From an uncultured Reyranella sp. (GTDB lineage: Bacteria > Pseudomonadota > Alphaproteobacteria > Reyranellales > Reyranellaceae), in the NCBI RefSeq assembly GCF_945957355.1, contig NZ_CAMFKM010000009.1, positions 62,001-126,000 on the forward strand: 64,000 nucleotides of DNA. The letters are read 5' to 3'. The notes beneath the pieces were generated by a model that worked only from the letters and a program-made list of their open reading frames with translations, had not been told where the DNA came from and made no database searches. The translations under genes and the position numbers were made by a program. Below are positions 1 to 10,559 of this stretch, in pieces; position 1 is the stretch's first letter; the number at the start of each line of letters is the position of its first letter.

Positions 1-281
1 CGCTTGCTCAGGAACCGGATGCGGCGGTCGATCTCGCGCAGGCGCTTCTTGCCATAGAGATAGTCGCCGTTCTCCGAGCGGTCGCCATTGGCCGCCGCCC
101 ACGACACGACCTGCACGACCTCGGGGCGCTCCTTGCGCATGAGCGTCATCAGCTCGTCCCGCATGCGCTCGAAGCCCTGCGGGGTCATGTAGTTCTTGGC
201 GCCGGCCGGCAATCCCCCGACATCGTCGGGCAGGTCGTCCTCGTCGCCGTCGTCGCTTTCCTTGGTGAAGGCCTTGCTCAT
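1..281 (-). CDS. greB: Transcription elongation factor GreB (C-terminal part outside the window)
   Basis: GreB binds the secondary channel of RNA polymerase and stimulates transcript cleavage in backtracked complexes. The first 93 residues are visible, reading leftwards from an ATG at 281. They contain the Gre N-terminal coiled-coil signatures ERPEVVQVVSWAAANGDRSE, then NGDYLYGKKR and LREIDRRIRFL, which match GreB rather than GreA. An acidic stretch (ESDDGDEDDLPDD) precedes the domain and makes the N-terminus longer than in E. coli GreB. The gene is divergent from ureD with only 30 bases between the two start codons, so their promoters must overlap or lie inside the neighbouring gene. The 3' end is cut by the window edge. 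Confidence 0.93.
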   Translation of the reverse strand, partial: MSKAFTKESDDGDEDDLPDDVGGLPAGAKNYMTPQGFERMRDELMTLMRKERPEVVQVVSWAAANGDRSENGDYLYGKKRLREIDRRIRFLSK

Positions 282-311
282 TCTGGTCCTTAATCTATCA
301 AGTCGGAGCCG

Positions 312-1142
312 ATGACCACCAGCCCGTCTCCGACCCCATCCCCCCGCATGCAGCGTGCTTCCGGCGAAAGCCGGGTCACCTTCGACCTGCGGGACGGCAG
401 GACTCGCCTGGGCGACCTCTATCAACGCGATCCCTGCCGGGTCTTGTTCCCGAAATCCGAGCCGGGCGAACCGCCGCAGGCGGTCATGATCACCACCTCA
501 GGCGGCGTGACGGGCGGCGATGCCCTCAGGATGGCGGTCGAGATCGGGCCCGGTGCCGCGGCGGTGGCAACCACCCAGGCGGCCGAGAAGATCTATCGCG
601 CCTCGAAGGGAAGCGATCCCTGCGCGATCGACGTCGACGTGCGGGTCGGCGAGGGCGCGGCGCTTGACTGGCTGCCGCAGGAGACCATCGTCTTCGAGGG
701 CGCGCGGCTGAAGCGCCGAACGGTGGCCGAAGTGGTCGAAGGTGGCTCGCTGCTCGCCTGTGAAATGGTGGTGCTGGGGCGTGGCGCTTCGGGTGAGCGT
801 TTCACGTCCGGCCTGTTGCTGGACGCCTGGTCGGTGCGCCGCCCGGGCCGCCTGGTCTGGACCGATACGCTGCGGGTTGAGGGCGAGACGCCCGATGGCG
901 CCGGTTTCGGCGCGGCCAATGCGCTGGCGACGGTGATCGGCGTATGGGATGCGCCGCAAGTTCATTTCGAGAAGGCGCGGAGCCTGCTCGACGCTGCAGA
1001 CGAAGTGCGTGCGGGCGTCACCGTCGTGAACGGCATCCTGGTCGCGCGCCTGCTGGGCGAAGCAACCGCGGTGAGGCAGGCGACCATCCGTTTTCTCACC
1101 GAGTTTCGCGGCCGCCGGCTGCCCCGCGTTTGGCATGTTTGA
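312..1142 (+). CDS. ureD: Urease accessory protein UreD
   Basis: UreD (called UreH in Helicobacter) binds apo-urease and, with UreF and UreG, delivers nickel to the active site. The 276-residue length is normal. Family landmarks are RASGESRVTFDLRDGRTRL near the N-terminus, MITTSGGVTGGDALRM around residues 59-74, ATTQAAEKIYR around 87-97 and LPQETIVFEGARL around 120. It is the first gene of the urease operon. The ATG at 312 is the only good start; the 30-base gap to greB holds no clear Shine-Dalgarno sequence. A weak sigma70-like pair (TTGCTC, 16 bases, TATCAA) lies at about 274-301, inside the greB start region, but this is speculative. Confidence 0.93.
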   Translation: MTTSPSPTPSPRMQRASGESRVTFDLRDGRTRLGDLYQRDPCRVLFPKSEPGEPPQAVMITTSGGVTGGDALRMAVEIGPGAAAVATTQAAEKIYRASKGSDPCAIDVDVRVGEGAALDWLPQETIVFEGARLKRRTVAEVVEGGSLLACEMVVLGRGASGERFTSGLLLDAWSVRRPGRLVWTDTLRVEGETPDGAGFGAANALATVIGVWDAPQVHFEKARSLLDAADEVRAGVTVVNGILVARLLGEATAVRQATIRFLTEFRGRRLPRVWHV

Positions 1143-1194
1143 TGCAAACTGGGTCGCGCTATAGTCGGGCCCAACCGGCAGGGGGAAACGGTCG

Positions 1195-1497
1195 ATGAAT
1201 TTGACGCCGCGCGAGAAAGACAAGCTTCTGGTGGCCATGGCGGCCGTGGTGGCACGCCGTCGTCTGGAGCGCGGCGTGAAGCTCAATTATCCCGAGGCGG
1301 TGGCGCTGATCACCGATTTCGTCGTCGAGGGCGCGCGCGACGGCCGTTCGGTCGCCGACCTGATGCGCGACGGCGCCCACGTGATCTCGCGGGCCCAAGT
1401 GATGGACGGCATCGCCGACATGCTGGCCGAGATCCAGGTCGAGGCGACCTTTCCCGACGGCACCAAGCTCGTCACCGTCCACGCGCCGATTCGCTGA
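1195..1497 (+). CDS. ureA: Urease gamma subunit
   Basis: Gamma subunit of nickel-dependent urease, a structural subunit that packs against the alpha subunit. At 100 residues it is exactly the family length. It begins [12 protein letters not shown] and carries the conserved [10 protein letters not shown] and [27 protein letters not shown] segments. It lies 52 bases after ureD and 11 bases before the ureBC fusion, in the same operon. Unlike the beta and alpha subunits here it remains a separate polypeptide. Confidence 0.96.
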   Translation: MNLTPREKDKLLVAMAAVVARRRLERGVKLNYPEAVALITDFVVEGARDGRSVADLMRDGAHVISRAQVMDGIADMLAEIQVEATFPDGTKLVTVHAPIR

Positions 1498-1508
1498 GGA
1501 GAGACGCC

Positions 1509-3554
<2,046 letters not shown>

Positions 3555-3556
3555 CC

Positions 3557-4045
3557 ATGAAGCGCGCCATCGAAGTCGTGCGCGCCGGCCGCTGGCCGGC
3601 GTCCGAGCGCACCGATACCGTCACCCTTCTGTTCGACGATCGCTATCGCCGCCGCCTGCGCATGCTGGGCGACGGCGGGCTCGACTTCCTGCTCGACCTG
3701 GTCGAGCCCGTCGTGCTGCACGAAGGCGATGGGCTGAAGCTGGAAGAGGGCGGCTTCGTCGAAGTGAAAGCGGCCGACGAGGACCTGGTCGAAGTGCGCG
3801 GCCGTGACGCCGCGTCGTTCGCACGGCTCGCCTGGCATCTCGGCAATCGCCACCTGCCGACCCAGATCGACAGCGACCGCATTCTCATTCGGGACGATCA
3901 CGTGATCATCGACATGCTGAAGGGGTTGGGTGCTGAGGTGCGCAAGGTCCGCGCCCCGTTCGACCCGGAGGGCGGCGCCTACGGCCAGCACAATCACGAT
4001 ACCGGCCATCGCCACGGCGAACTGCATGCCGAACGCCATGGCTAG
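3557..4045 (+). CDS. ureE: Urease accessory nickel metallochaperone UreE
   Basis: UreE delivers nickel to the UreDFG-apourease complex. The 162-residue protein has the N-terminal peptide-binding-like domain and the central metal-binding domain, where GRDAASFARLAWHLGNRH and the following DHVIIDMLKGLGAEV match the family. The C-terminal tail is histidine-rich (YGQHNHDTGHRHGELHAERH), a typical nickel-buffering extension. It starts two bases after the ureBC stop. Its last 8 bases overlap the chosen ureF start, so the two are probably translationally coupled. Confidence 0.93.
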   Translation: MKRAIEVVRAGRWPASERTDTVTLLFDDRYRRRLRMLGDGGLDFLLDLVEPVVLHEGDGLKLEEGGFVEVKAADEDLVEVRGRDAASFARLAWHLGNRHLPTQIDSDRILIRDDHVIIDMLKGLGAEVRKVRAPFDPEGGAYGQHNHDTGHRHGELHAERHG

Positions 4046-4721
4046 CGACCCGCTGTACCGGCTGCTGGCCTGGCTGTCGCCAGCCTATCCGGTCGGTGCC
4101 TTCAGCTACAGCCACGGCGTCGAGACCGCAGTGGAAGAGAGGCTGATCCGGGATCGCGCCTCGCTGGTCGCCTGGCTCGACAGCGTATTGCGGCAGGGCA
4201 CCGGCGCGGTCGATGGGGCGCTTTTCGCGGCGGGCTGGCGAGCGGCATCCGCGGGAGACGGGCCGGCCTTCGATGCCATCGCCGAACGTGCCGCCGCCTG
4301 GCGGGGAACTTCGGAGATGGCGCTGGAATCGCGCCAGCAGGGCGGCTCGTTCCTGTCGATCACGCGCACGGCGTGGCCTCATCCTGCACTCGACGAGGTG
4401 CACCGGCGCCTCGACGGCGAGCTTGCCCTGCCGGTCGCCGTGGCCCTGGCCGCCGCCGTCCATGGGATCGCGCTGGAACAGGCATTGGCGGGCTATCTCC
4501 ATGCCTTCATCGCCAATCTCATCTCGGCCGCCCTGCGCGCCGTACCGCTCGGTCAGACCGACGGCCAGATTGCCCTTGCCGCGCTGGAAGCTTCGGTGCA
4601 CGACGCCACCCGGGCCGCGGTCGCCGTGCAGTCGCTGGACGAAGTCGGCACGGCCACGCCGCTGCTCGACTGGTGCTCGCTCCGTCACGAAACGCAATAC
4701 ACCCGGCTCTTCCGCTCATGA
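4038..4721 (+). CDS. ureF: Urease accessory protein UreF
   Basis: UreF bridges UreD and UreG in the urease activation complex and gates the GTPase. From the ATG at 4038 the protein is 227 residues and starts MASDPLYRLLAWLSPAYPVG, the usual family N-terminus; an alternative ATG at 4026 would add four residues. FSYSHGVE near residue 25 and the helical C-terminal half (AVPLGQTDGQIALAAL) are characteristic. The frame stays open upstream inside ureE, but that extension is arginine-rich shadow sequence. The gene overlaps ureE by 8 bases and the next gene by 4 (ATGA). Confidence 0.92.
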   Translation: MASDPLYRLLAWLSPAYPVGAFSYSHGVETAVEERLIRDRASLVAWLDSVLRQGTGAVDGALFAAGWRAASAGDGPAFDAIAERAAAWRGTSEMALESRQQGGSFLSITRTAWPHPALDEVHRRLDGELALPVAVALAAAVHGIALEQALAGYLHAFIANLISAALRAVPLGQTDGQIALAALEASVHDATRAAVAVQSLDEVGTATPLLDWCSLRHETQYTRLFRS

Positions 4722-5146
4722 CAGTCCTGTTGGCTCTCCTTCTGACGATCGGTGTCGGCGCCGTTGCCGTCGTTCACGTGGTGTGGGGCCTGGGCAGCCA
4801 CTGGCCGGAAGCCAGCGAGGAAGCCCTCGCGCGCAGCGTCGTGGGCGATGGACGCCGCCACATGCCGCCGGCCTGGCAATGTTTCGCGGTCGCCCTGGTC
4901 CTTGCGGTGATGGCCCTGTGGCCGTGGTACGTGTTGGGCCGGATCCATGAGCCGACGGTGCTCGCGGGCACCTACATGATTGCCGGCATCTTCGTGGCGC
5001 GTGGGATCGCCGGGTTCAGCCATCGCTGGAAGGCTCATTTCACGACCGAGCCGTTTGCCACGCGCAACCGGAAATACTATTCGCCCTACTGCCTCTTGCT
5101 GGGCGTGGGATACATCGCCTTGGTGGCCGGAGAACTGGACAAATGA
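4718..5146 (+). CDS. DUF3995-like membrane protein embedded in the urease operon
   Basis: A 142-residue integral membrane protein of unknown function. It has about four hydrophobic segments: residues 2-25 with the pattern [14 protein letters not shown], then roughly 53-72, 82-97 and 122-137. The first segment followed by WGLGSHWP is what I associate with DUF3995. It is joined by ATGA overlaps to ureF upstream and ureG downstream, so it is translated as part of the urease operon although it is not a known urease maturation factor. A role in nickel, urea or ammonia movement is a guess from position only. Confidence 0.75.
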   Translation: MTVLLALLLTIGVGAVAVVHVVWGLGSHWPEASEEALARSVVGDGRRHMPPAWQCFAVALVLAVMALWPWYVLGRIHEPTVLAGTYMIAGIFVARGIAGFSHRWKAHFTTEPFATRNRKYYSPYCLLLGVGYIALVAGELDK

Positions 5147-5766
5147 GCCTGCGTGGTCCGCTCAGAGTTGGGGTCGGCGGCCCTGTCGGATCGGGCAAGA
5201 CGGCCCTGGTCGAGCGCCTGTGCAAGCGCATGCGCGAAGCCTACGATATCGCCGTCGTCACCAACGACATCTACACCAAGGAGGATGCCGAGTTCCTGAC
5301 CCGCGCCGGTGCGCTGGCGCCCGAGCGCATCGTCGGGGTCGAGACCGGCGGTTGTCCGCACACGGCGATCCGCGAGGACGCCTCCATCAATCTCGCCGCG
5401 GTGTCCGACATCGTGCGCAAGTGGCCTGATCTCGAGGTCATCTTCGTCGAATCCGGCGGCGACAACCTCGCCGCGACCTTTTCGCCGGAACTGGCCGACC
5501 TCACGATCTACGTGATCGACGTCTCGGCGGGCGAGAAGATCCCGCGCAAGGGCGGTCCGGGCATCACGCGGTCGGACCTGCTGGTGATCAACAAGATCGA
5601 TCTCGCCCCGCTGGTCGGGGCCAGTCTCGACGTCATGGACCGCGACGCCCGCCGGATGCGCGGTCAGCGGCCTTTCCTTTTCTCCAATCTCAAGGAGAAT
5701 AAGGGAGTCGAGGATATTGCGGCCTTCATCGTGCGGCAAGGCGGCCTGCCGGCACGACTGAACTAG
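5143..5766 (+). CDS. ureG: Urease accessory GTPase UreG
   Basis: SIMIBI-class GTPase whose GTP hydrolysis drives nickel transfer into urease. The P-loop GGPVGSGKT lies at residues 11-19. Further landmarks are [15 protein letters not shown], the metal-binding Cys-Pro-His motif in [20 protein letters not shown] (around 62-81), [17 protein letters not shown], and the guanine-specificity motif NKID. The 207-residue length is standard. The start is an ATG overlapping the stop of the DUF3995 gene. HupE/UreJ follows 16 bases later. Confidence 0.96.
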   Translation: MSLRGPLRVGVGGPVGSGKTALVERLCKRMREAYDIAVVTNDIYTKEDAEFLTRAGALAPERIVGVETGGCPHTAIREDASINLAAVSDIVRKWPDLEVIFVESGGDNLAATFSPELADLTIYVIDVSAGEKIPRKGGPGITRSDLLVINKIDLAPLVGASLDVMDRDARRMRGQRPFLFSNLKENKGVEDIAAFIVRQGGLPARLN

Positions 5767-5782
5767 AGGACAGGAGCATTCA

Positions 5783-6355
5783 ATGAACTTTCGGACGATC
5801 CGCCTGGCGGTTCTGCTCGCTATGGCGACAACCCCCGTATTGGCCCATTCCGGACACGAGACCTCGGGCTTCGCCCATCCCTTCACCGGCCTCGACCACC
5901 TGCTGGCGATGGTCGGTGTCGGTGTCTGGGCCTCGCTGCTGGCGGTGAAGCGCCCGGCTGCGGCGTATCTCGTGCCGGCTTCCTTCATCGCGATGATGCT
6001 TGTCGGGGCAGCTGCCGGATTCGCGGGCATTAAACTGCCTCTTGTGGAGGCCGGAATCGTTGCATCGGTTCTGCTGCTAGGCGTGCTTATCATAGCCGCC
6101 GTGCGCCTGCCGTCTGCGGCGGCCATGGTAATCGTCGGCTTGTTTGCGATTTTCCACGGCTACGCTCACGCCATCGAGGCGCCGACCAGCGGGACGGCGA
6201 TGTACATCATGGGCTTCGTCGCCGCGACCGCCGCACTGCATGTCGCGGGTCTAGGGCTCGGCTGGGTTGCGCGCCGCGCGGTCGGCGACCTGGGATTGCG
6301 GGCTCTGGGCGGCGCGGTCGTGGCCGGCGGCGCGCTGGTTCTGATCGCCAACTAA
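5783..6355 (+). CDS. ureJ: HupE/UreJ family nickel permease-like membrane protein
   Basis: HupE/UreJ proteins are thought to import nickel for hydrogenase or urease. The 190-residue protein starts with a cleavable-looking signal (LAVLLAMATTPVLAHSGH). It then carries the family signature HPFTGLDHLLAMVGVGVWA around residues 32-50, followed by about five hydrophobic helices and a second conserved motif, IFHGYAHAIE, near 117. Histidines in the HSGHE, HPF..DH and HGYAH motifs are the likely metal ligands. As last gene of the urease operon it presumably supplies the cofactor. Sixteen bases separate it from ureG, with AGAGGACAGGAG as ribosome-binding region. Confidence 0.9.
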   Translation: MNFRTIRLAVLLAMATTPVLAHSGHETSGFAHPFTGLDHLLAMVGVGVWASLLAVKRPAAAYLVPASFIAMMLVGAAAGFAGIKLPLVEAGIVASVLLLGVLIIAAVRLPSAAAMVIVGLFAIFHGYAHAIEAPTSGTAMYIMGFVAATAALHVAGLGLGWVARRAVGDLGLRALGGAVVAGGALVLIAN

Positions 6356-6382
6356 CCCTTATCCCAAGGGCATTCGGCCGGT

Positions 6383-6399
6383 TTGGCACGACTTTCGCT
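6383..6399 (+). promoter_or_regulatory. Sigma54-type promoter of the urt operon
   Basis: TTGGCACGACTTTCGCT matches the sigma54 consensus (TGGCACG, four bases, TTGCW) with a single mismatch. The invariant GG (6385-6386) and GC (6397-6398) are separated by exactly 10 bases. Transcription would begin near 6410, leaving a leader of about 37 bases before urtA, whose ribosome-binding site is AAGGAGAG. Sigma54 with NtrC control of urea uptake is established in other proteobacteria; no NtrC box was identified here. Confidence 0.75.
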
Positions 6400-6446
6400 A
6401 GCCTTGTTTTTGGCGGGGAGATCCGTCGAAAGACAAGGAGAGCGGG

Positions 6447-7751
6447 ATGAAATTGGGAACACTCATGCGGACGGGCCTCGTCGCCGCCGGCCTGGTGGCC
6501 AGTGCGGCGACCAGCGCGCTCGCGCAGGCGGGGGATACGATCAAGGTCGGCATCCTCCATTCGCTGTCGGGCACGATGGCGATCAGCGAGACGACCCTGA
6601 AGGACGTCGTGCTGATGATGGTCGAGGAGCAGAACAAGAAGGGCGGTCTTCTGGGCAAGAAGCTCGAGGCCGTGGTCGTCGATCCGGCGTCGAACTGGCC
6701 GCTGTTCGCCGAGAAGGCGCGCGAGCTCCTGCAGAAGGAAAAGGTCGCCGTGGTGTTCGGCTGCTGGACTTCGGTCAGCCGCAAGTCGGTGCTGCCGGTG
6801 TTCGAGGAACTGAACGGCATCCTGTTCTACCCGGTCCAGTACGAGGGCCAGGAGAGCCAGCGTAACGTGTTCTACACCGGCGCCGCGCCGAACCAGCAGG
6901 CGATCCCGGCGGTCGACTACCTTATGAGCAAGGACGGCGGCAACGTGAAGCGCTGGGTCCTCGCCGGTACCGACTACGTCTATCCGCGCACGACCAACAA
7001 GATCCTCGAAGCGTACCTGCTGCAGAAGGGCGTTCCGAAGGAAGACATCATGATCAACTACACGCCGTTCGGTCATTCCGACTGGCAGTCGATCGTGGCC
7101 GACATCAAGAAGTTCGGCTCGGCGGGCAAGAAGACCGCCGTCGTCTCGACGATCAACGGCGACGCCAACGTCCCGTTCTACAAGGAACTCGGCAACCAGG
7201 GCATCAAGGCCAAGGACATCCCGGTCGTGGCCTTCTCGGTGGGCGAGGAAGAGCTCGCCGGCATCGATACCAAGCCGCTGGTCGGCCATCTGGCGGCCTG
7301 GAACTACTTCCAGTCGGTCAAGGATCCGACGAACGCGGAATTCATCAAGACCTGGCAGGCCTTCACCAAGAACCCGAAGCGCGTGACCAACGATCCGATG
7401 GAAGCCTCCGTGATCGGCTTCCGGATGTGGGTAGAAGCGGTCAAGAAGGCCGGCACGACCGACCCCGACAAGGTGATCGACGCGCTGATCGGCATCAAGG
7501 TCCCCAACCTGACGGGCGGGATCTCCGAGATGCTGCCGAACCATCACATCACCAAGCCGGTCCTGATCGGCGAGATCGAGGATAACGGTCAGTTCGACGT
7601 CGTGTGGAAGACTCCCGGCCTGGTCCCGGGCGCTGCATGGTCGCCGATCCTCGACGACTCCAAGAACCTGAAGGCTGACTGGACGAAGCCCGTGAACTGC
7701 GGAAACTTCGACACCGTCGCCAACAAGTGCATCGGCAAGGCGGCCAAGTAA
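6447..7751 (+). CDS. urtA: Urea ABC transporter substrate-binding protein UrtA
   Basis: Periplasmic urea-binding protein of the branched-chain amino acid transporter superfamily. The 434-residue preprotein has a signal peptide (basic MKLGTLMRTG, hydrophobic core, cleavage near SALAQAG). The mature part begins with TIKVGILHSLSGTMAISETTL and contains VFGCWTSVSRKSVLPVFEE and LFYPVQYEGQE, the UrtA/FmdD-type signature that separates it from LivK-like proteins. The ATG is preceded by AAGGAGAGCGGG. It is the promoter-proximal gene of urtABCDE; the hairpin after it probably lets it be made in excess over the membrane subunits. Confidence 0.95.
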   Translation: MKLGTLMRTGLVAAGLVASAATSALAQAGDTIKVGILHSLSGTMAISETTLKDVVLMMVEEQNKKGGLLGKKLEAVVVDPASNWPLFAEKARELLQKEKVAVVFGCWTSVSRKSVLPVFEELNGILFYPVQYEGQESQRNVFYTGAAPNQQAIPAVDYLMSKDGGNVKRWVLAGTDYVYPRTTNKILEAYLLQKGVPKEDIMINYTPFGHSDWQSIVADIKKFGSAGKKTAVVSTINGDANVPFYKELGNQGIKAKDIPVVAFSVGEEELAGIDTKPLVGHLAAWNYFQSVKDPTNAEFIKTWQAFTKNPKRVTNDPMEASVIGFRMWVEAVKKAGTTDPDKVIDALIGIKVPNLTGGISEMLPNHHITKPVLIGEIEDNGQFDVVWKTPGLVPGAAWSPILDDSKNLKADWTKPVNCGNFDTVANKCIGKAAK

Positions 7752-7776
7752 GGCCGACTGCGCAGGGCTCACAGGG

Positions 7777-7803
7777 CGGGGCGACTTTCGGGTCGCCCCG
7801 TTT
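7777..7803 (+). terminator. Intra-operon hairpin (partial terminator) between urtA and urtB
   Basis: A perfect 9-bp GC-rich stem, CGGGGCGAC (7777-7785) with GTCGCCCCG (7792-7800), has a 6-base loop and is followed by TTT. It lies in the 79-base gap between urtA and urtB. In binding-protein-dependent transporters, a hairpin at this place commonly attenuates transcription or protects the upstream mRNA, giving more binding protein than permease. The short T run suggests leaky termination. Confidence 0.7.
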
Positions 7804-7830
7804 CCATCTCCCGGGTTCAAGTCACAGCAC

Positions 7831-9444
7831 ATGCTCCTTCTTCGACCGTTTTCGGTGTTGCTCTCGGTGCTGGCGTCGCTGGCATTGGCTGGAGCGGCCC
7901 TCGCGGCTGACCTCGCAACTCTCGTCGGGAATCTCACCTCCGGCGGTTTGAGCGAGCGTGAGGCGGCGATCACGGCCCTGGCGGCCTCGGGCGACGAGCG
8001 CGCCGCACCGATCCTCGAAGCCTTGGGCGCCGGCCAGCTCTACGTTCGCACTTCCGACAAGCTCGCGGTTATCGGCAAGGCCGACGGCAACAGGCTGGCG
8101 CTGACCGAAGCGGTTTCCGGCAAGCCGGCCGGTACGGCCGTCGAGGCCGACCTCGAGCGCGTGCGGGTCAACAACCGGCTGCGCGGCACGATCGAAGCCG
8201 CCGTCGGCTCGCTCACCCTGATGAGTCCGAATTCCAGGGTCCGACTGAATGCCGCCGACTCCCTCTTCAAGCGCCGCGATGCGACGGCCCTGCCGGCCCT
8301 CGACCAGGCGCTCGCCGCCGAGAAGGACCCGCGCATCAAGCGCGCCATGAGCGAGGCGCGCGCCGCCATCATTCTCGCGACACCCGATTCTCCTTCGGCA
8401 CAGAAGCTTGCGGCGATCGCCGTGGTTCGCGATCGCGCCGACCGCGATTCGCTCGGTGTGCTGAACACGGTCGCCGCAGCGTCTGACGGCGACGTGAAGA
8501 CGGCCGCCCTGGCCGCCGCCGATTCGATCGAACAGACGCTGGCCGCCTGGCAGATGGTGCAGAACGTCTGGTACGGCATCTCGCTCGGCTCAGTGTTGCT
8601 GCTGGCCGCCATCGGCCTTGCCATCACCTTCGGCACCATGGGCGTGATCAACATGGCACATGGCGAGATGGTGATGCTGGGCGCCTACACGACCTTCGTC
8701 GTGCAGGAAGTCATTCGTACCTCGGCGCCGCATCTGTTCGACGTTTCACTGGTCATAGCCCTGCCGCTCGCCTTCCTCGTGTCGGGCGCGATTGGCATCC
8801 TGATCGAGCGCACCATCATCCGTTTCCTCTACGGACGGCCGCTCGATACGCTGCTCGCGACCTGGGGACTGTCGCTCGTGCTGCAGCAGGCGGTGCGCTC
8901 GATCTTTGGTTCGTCGAACCGCGAGGTCGGGGCGCCATCCTGGATGTCCGGCGCCTTCCAACTCGGCCAGCTCAACATCACCTACGGCCGGCTCTGGATC
9001 GTCGTCTTCGCGCTGGTCGTCTTCGCGGCGCTGATCCTGCTCCTGCGTAAGACGCCGCTCGGCCTCTACATGCGGGCCGTCACGCAGAACCGCCCGATGG
9101 CCTCGGCCGTCGGCATCCGCACGCCACGCGTCGACGCGCTGACCTTCGGCCTGGGCTCGGGTATCGCGGGACTGGCCGGCGTCGCACTCAGCCAGATCGA
9201 CAATGTCAGCCCCAATCTCGGGCAGGGCTATATCATCGACTCCTTCATGGTCGTGGTGTTCGGCGGCGTCGGAAACCTGTTCGGCACTTTGATCGGCGCC
9301 CTGACGCTCGGCGTGGTGAACAAGTTCCTGGAGCCCTATGCCGGCGCCGTGTTGGGCAAGATCCTGGTCCTGGTCTTCATCATCATGTTCATCCAGCGAC
9401 GCCCCCGCGGCCTGTTCGCGCTGAAGGGGCGGTCCGTCGAATGA
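7831..9444 (+). CDS. urtB: Urea ABC transporter permease UrtB
   Basis: LivH-like inner-membrane permease. At 537 residues it has the long N-terminal extension typical of UrtB. A signal sequence (SVLASLALAGAALA) is followed by a roughly 220-residue periplasmic, helical HEAT-like region (EREAAITALAASGDERAAPIL). The permease core begins near residue 245 and includes GVINMAHGEMVMLGAYT and GLGSGIAGLAGVALSQI, then GGVGNLFGTLIGAL. The end overlaps the urtC start by ATGA. Confidence 0.94.
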   Translation: MLLLRPFSVLLSVLASLALAGAALAADLATLVGNLTSGGLSEREAAITALAASGDERAAPILEALGAGQLYVRTSDKLAVIGKADGNRLALTEAVSGKPAGTAVEADLERVRVNNRLRGTIEAAVGSLTLMSPNSRVRLNAADSLFKRRDATALPALDQALAAEKDPRIKRAMSEARAAIILATPDSPSAQKLAAIAVVRDRADRDSLGVLNTVAAASDGDVKTAALAAADSIEQTLAAWQMVQNVWYGISLGSVLLLAAIGLAITFGTMGVINMAHGEMVMLGAYTTFVVQEVIRTSAPHLFDVSLVIALPLAFLVSGAIGILIERTIIRFLYGRPLDTLLATWGLSLVLQQAVRSIFGSSNREVGAPSWMSGAFQLGQLNITYGRLWIVVFALVVFAALILLLRKTPLGLYMRAVTQNRPMASAVGIRTPRVDALTFGLGSGIAGLAGVALSQIDNVSPNLGQGYIIDSFMVVVFGGVGNLFGTLIGALTLGVVNKFLEPYAGAVLGKILVLVFIIMFIQRRPRGLFALKGRSVE

Positions 9445-10559
9445 TCACGCGCTTTCTCTGGCAGGGCATGGACCGCAACCTGCGTCTGTGCGTCCTGCTG
9501 ATCCTGGCCGTCGGTATCGCCCTGCCGCTGGCCAACCTGATCCTGGCTGCGACCAACCCGGCGCATGTGCCGTCATGGGTGCTGCAGCTCTTCGGCAAGT
9601 ATCTCTGCTATGCGCTGCTCGCGTTGGCGGTCGATCTGGTCTGGGGCTTCTGCGGGATCCTCTCGCTGGGCCATGGGGCGTTTTTCGCCCTGGGCGGATA
9701 CTGCATGGGCATGTATCTCATGCGCCAGATCGGCAGTCGCGGCGTCTACGGCAATCCGATCCTGCCCGACTTCATGGTGTTCCTGAACTACAAGGAACTT
9801 CCCTGGTTCTGGCACGGCTTCGACCATTTCTGGTTCGCTGCGGTCATGGTCGTGCTGGTGCCCAGCGTGCTGGCCTTCGCGCTCGGCTGGTTCGCCTTCC
9901 GCAGCCGCGTGACCGGCGTCTATCTCTCGATCATCACCCAGGCGATGACCTTCGCCCTGATGCTGGCCTTCTTCCGCAATGACATGGGCCTGGGTGGCAA
10001 CAACGGCCTGACCGACTTCAAGGACATACTCGGCTTTTCGGTCCAGGCTAGTGAGACGCGCGCCGCGCTGTTCTTTGCCTCGGCGGTCGCGCTCGCCATT
10101 GGTCTCATCATTTCGGCCGCAGTCGTCGGCTCGCGCTTCGGCAAGGCGCTGACGGCGGTGCGCGACGCGGAGAGCCGCATGCGTTTCCTCGGCTACCGGG
10201 TCGAGGGCTTCAAGCTCTTCGTGTTCGTCCTGTCGGCCGCCATGGCGGGCGTTGCCGGTGCGCTCTACGTGCCGCAGGTCGGCATCATCAATCCCAGCGA
10301 GTTCGCGCCCGGCAATTCCATCGAGGCGGTCCTCTGGGTCGCGGTCGGCGGTCGCGGCACGCTGGTCGGCCCGATCATCGGCGCGATCCTGGTGAACTTC
10401 GGCAAGACCTGGTTGACCGGCGCCCTGCCGGAGGTCTGGCTGTTCGCGCTCGGTGCGCTCTTCATCGTCGTCACGCTGCTCCTGCCCAAGGGCATCGTGG
10501 GCCTGTGGAGCCAGATGAAGTCCCGGTCCCAGGCCCGCAAGGCGAGGGTGCTGGCATGA
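9441..10559 (+). CDS. urtC: Urea ABC transporter permease UrtC
   Basis: LivM-like permease partner of UrtB, 372 residues with about ten hydrophobic segments. Signatures are LSLGHGAFFALGGYCMGMYL around residues 74-93, RFLGYRVEGFKLFVFVLSA, and GGRGTLVGPIIGAILVN near 308-324. It is linked by 4-base ATGA overlaps to both urtB and urtD, so the membrane and ATPase subunits are translated as a coupled series. Confidence 0.94.
   Translation: MITRFLWQGMDRNLRLCVLLILAVGIALPLANLILAATNPAHVPSWVLQLFGKYLCYALLALAVDLVWGFCGILSLGHGAFFALGGYCMGMYLMRQIGSRGVYGNPILPDFMVFLNYKELPWFWHGFDHFWFAAVMVVLVPSVLAFALGWFAFRSRVTGVYLSIITQAMTFALMLAFFRNDMGLGGNNGLTDFKDILGFSVQASETRAALFFASAVALAIGLIISAAVVGSRFGKALTAVRDAESRMRFLGYRVEGFKLFVFVLSAAMAGVAGALYVPQVGIINPSEFAPGNSIEAVLWVAVGGRGTLVGPIIGAILVNFGKTWLTGALPEVWLFALGALFIVVTLLLPKGIVGLWSQMKSRSQARKARVLA

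Noticed and set aside
6356..6370. CCCTT/AAGGG hairpin after hupE as a terminator
   Set aside because: The stem is only 5 bp, without a T tract, and lies just before the sigma54 site. It is too weak to call.
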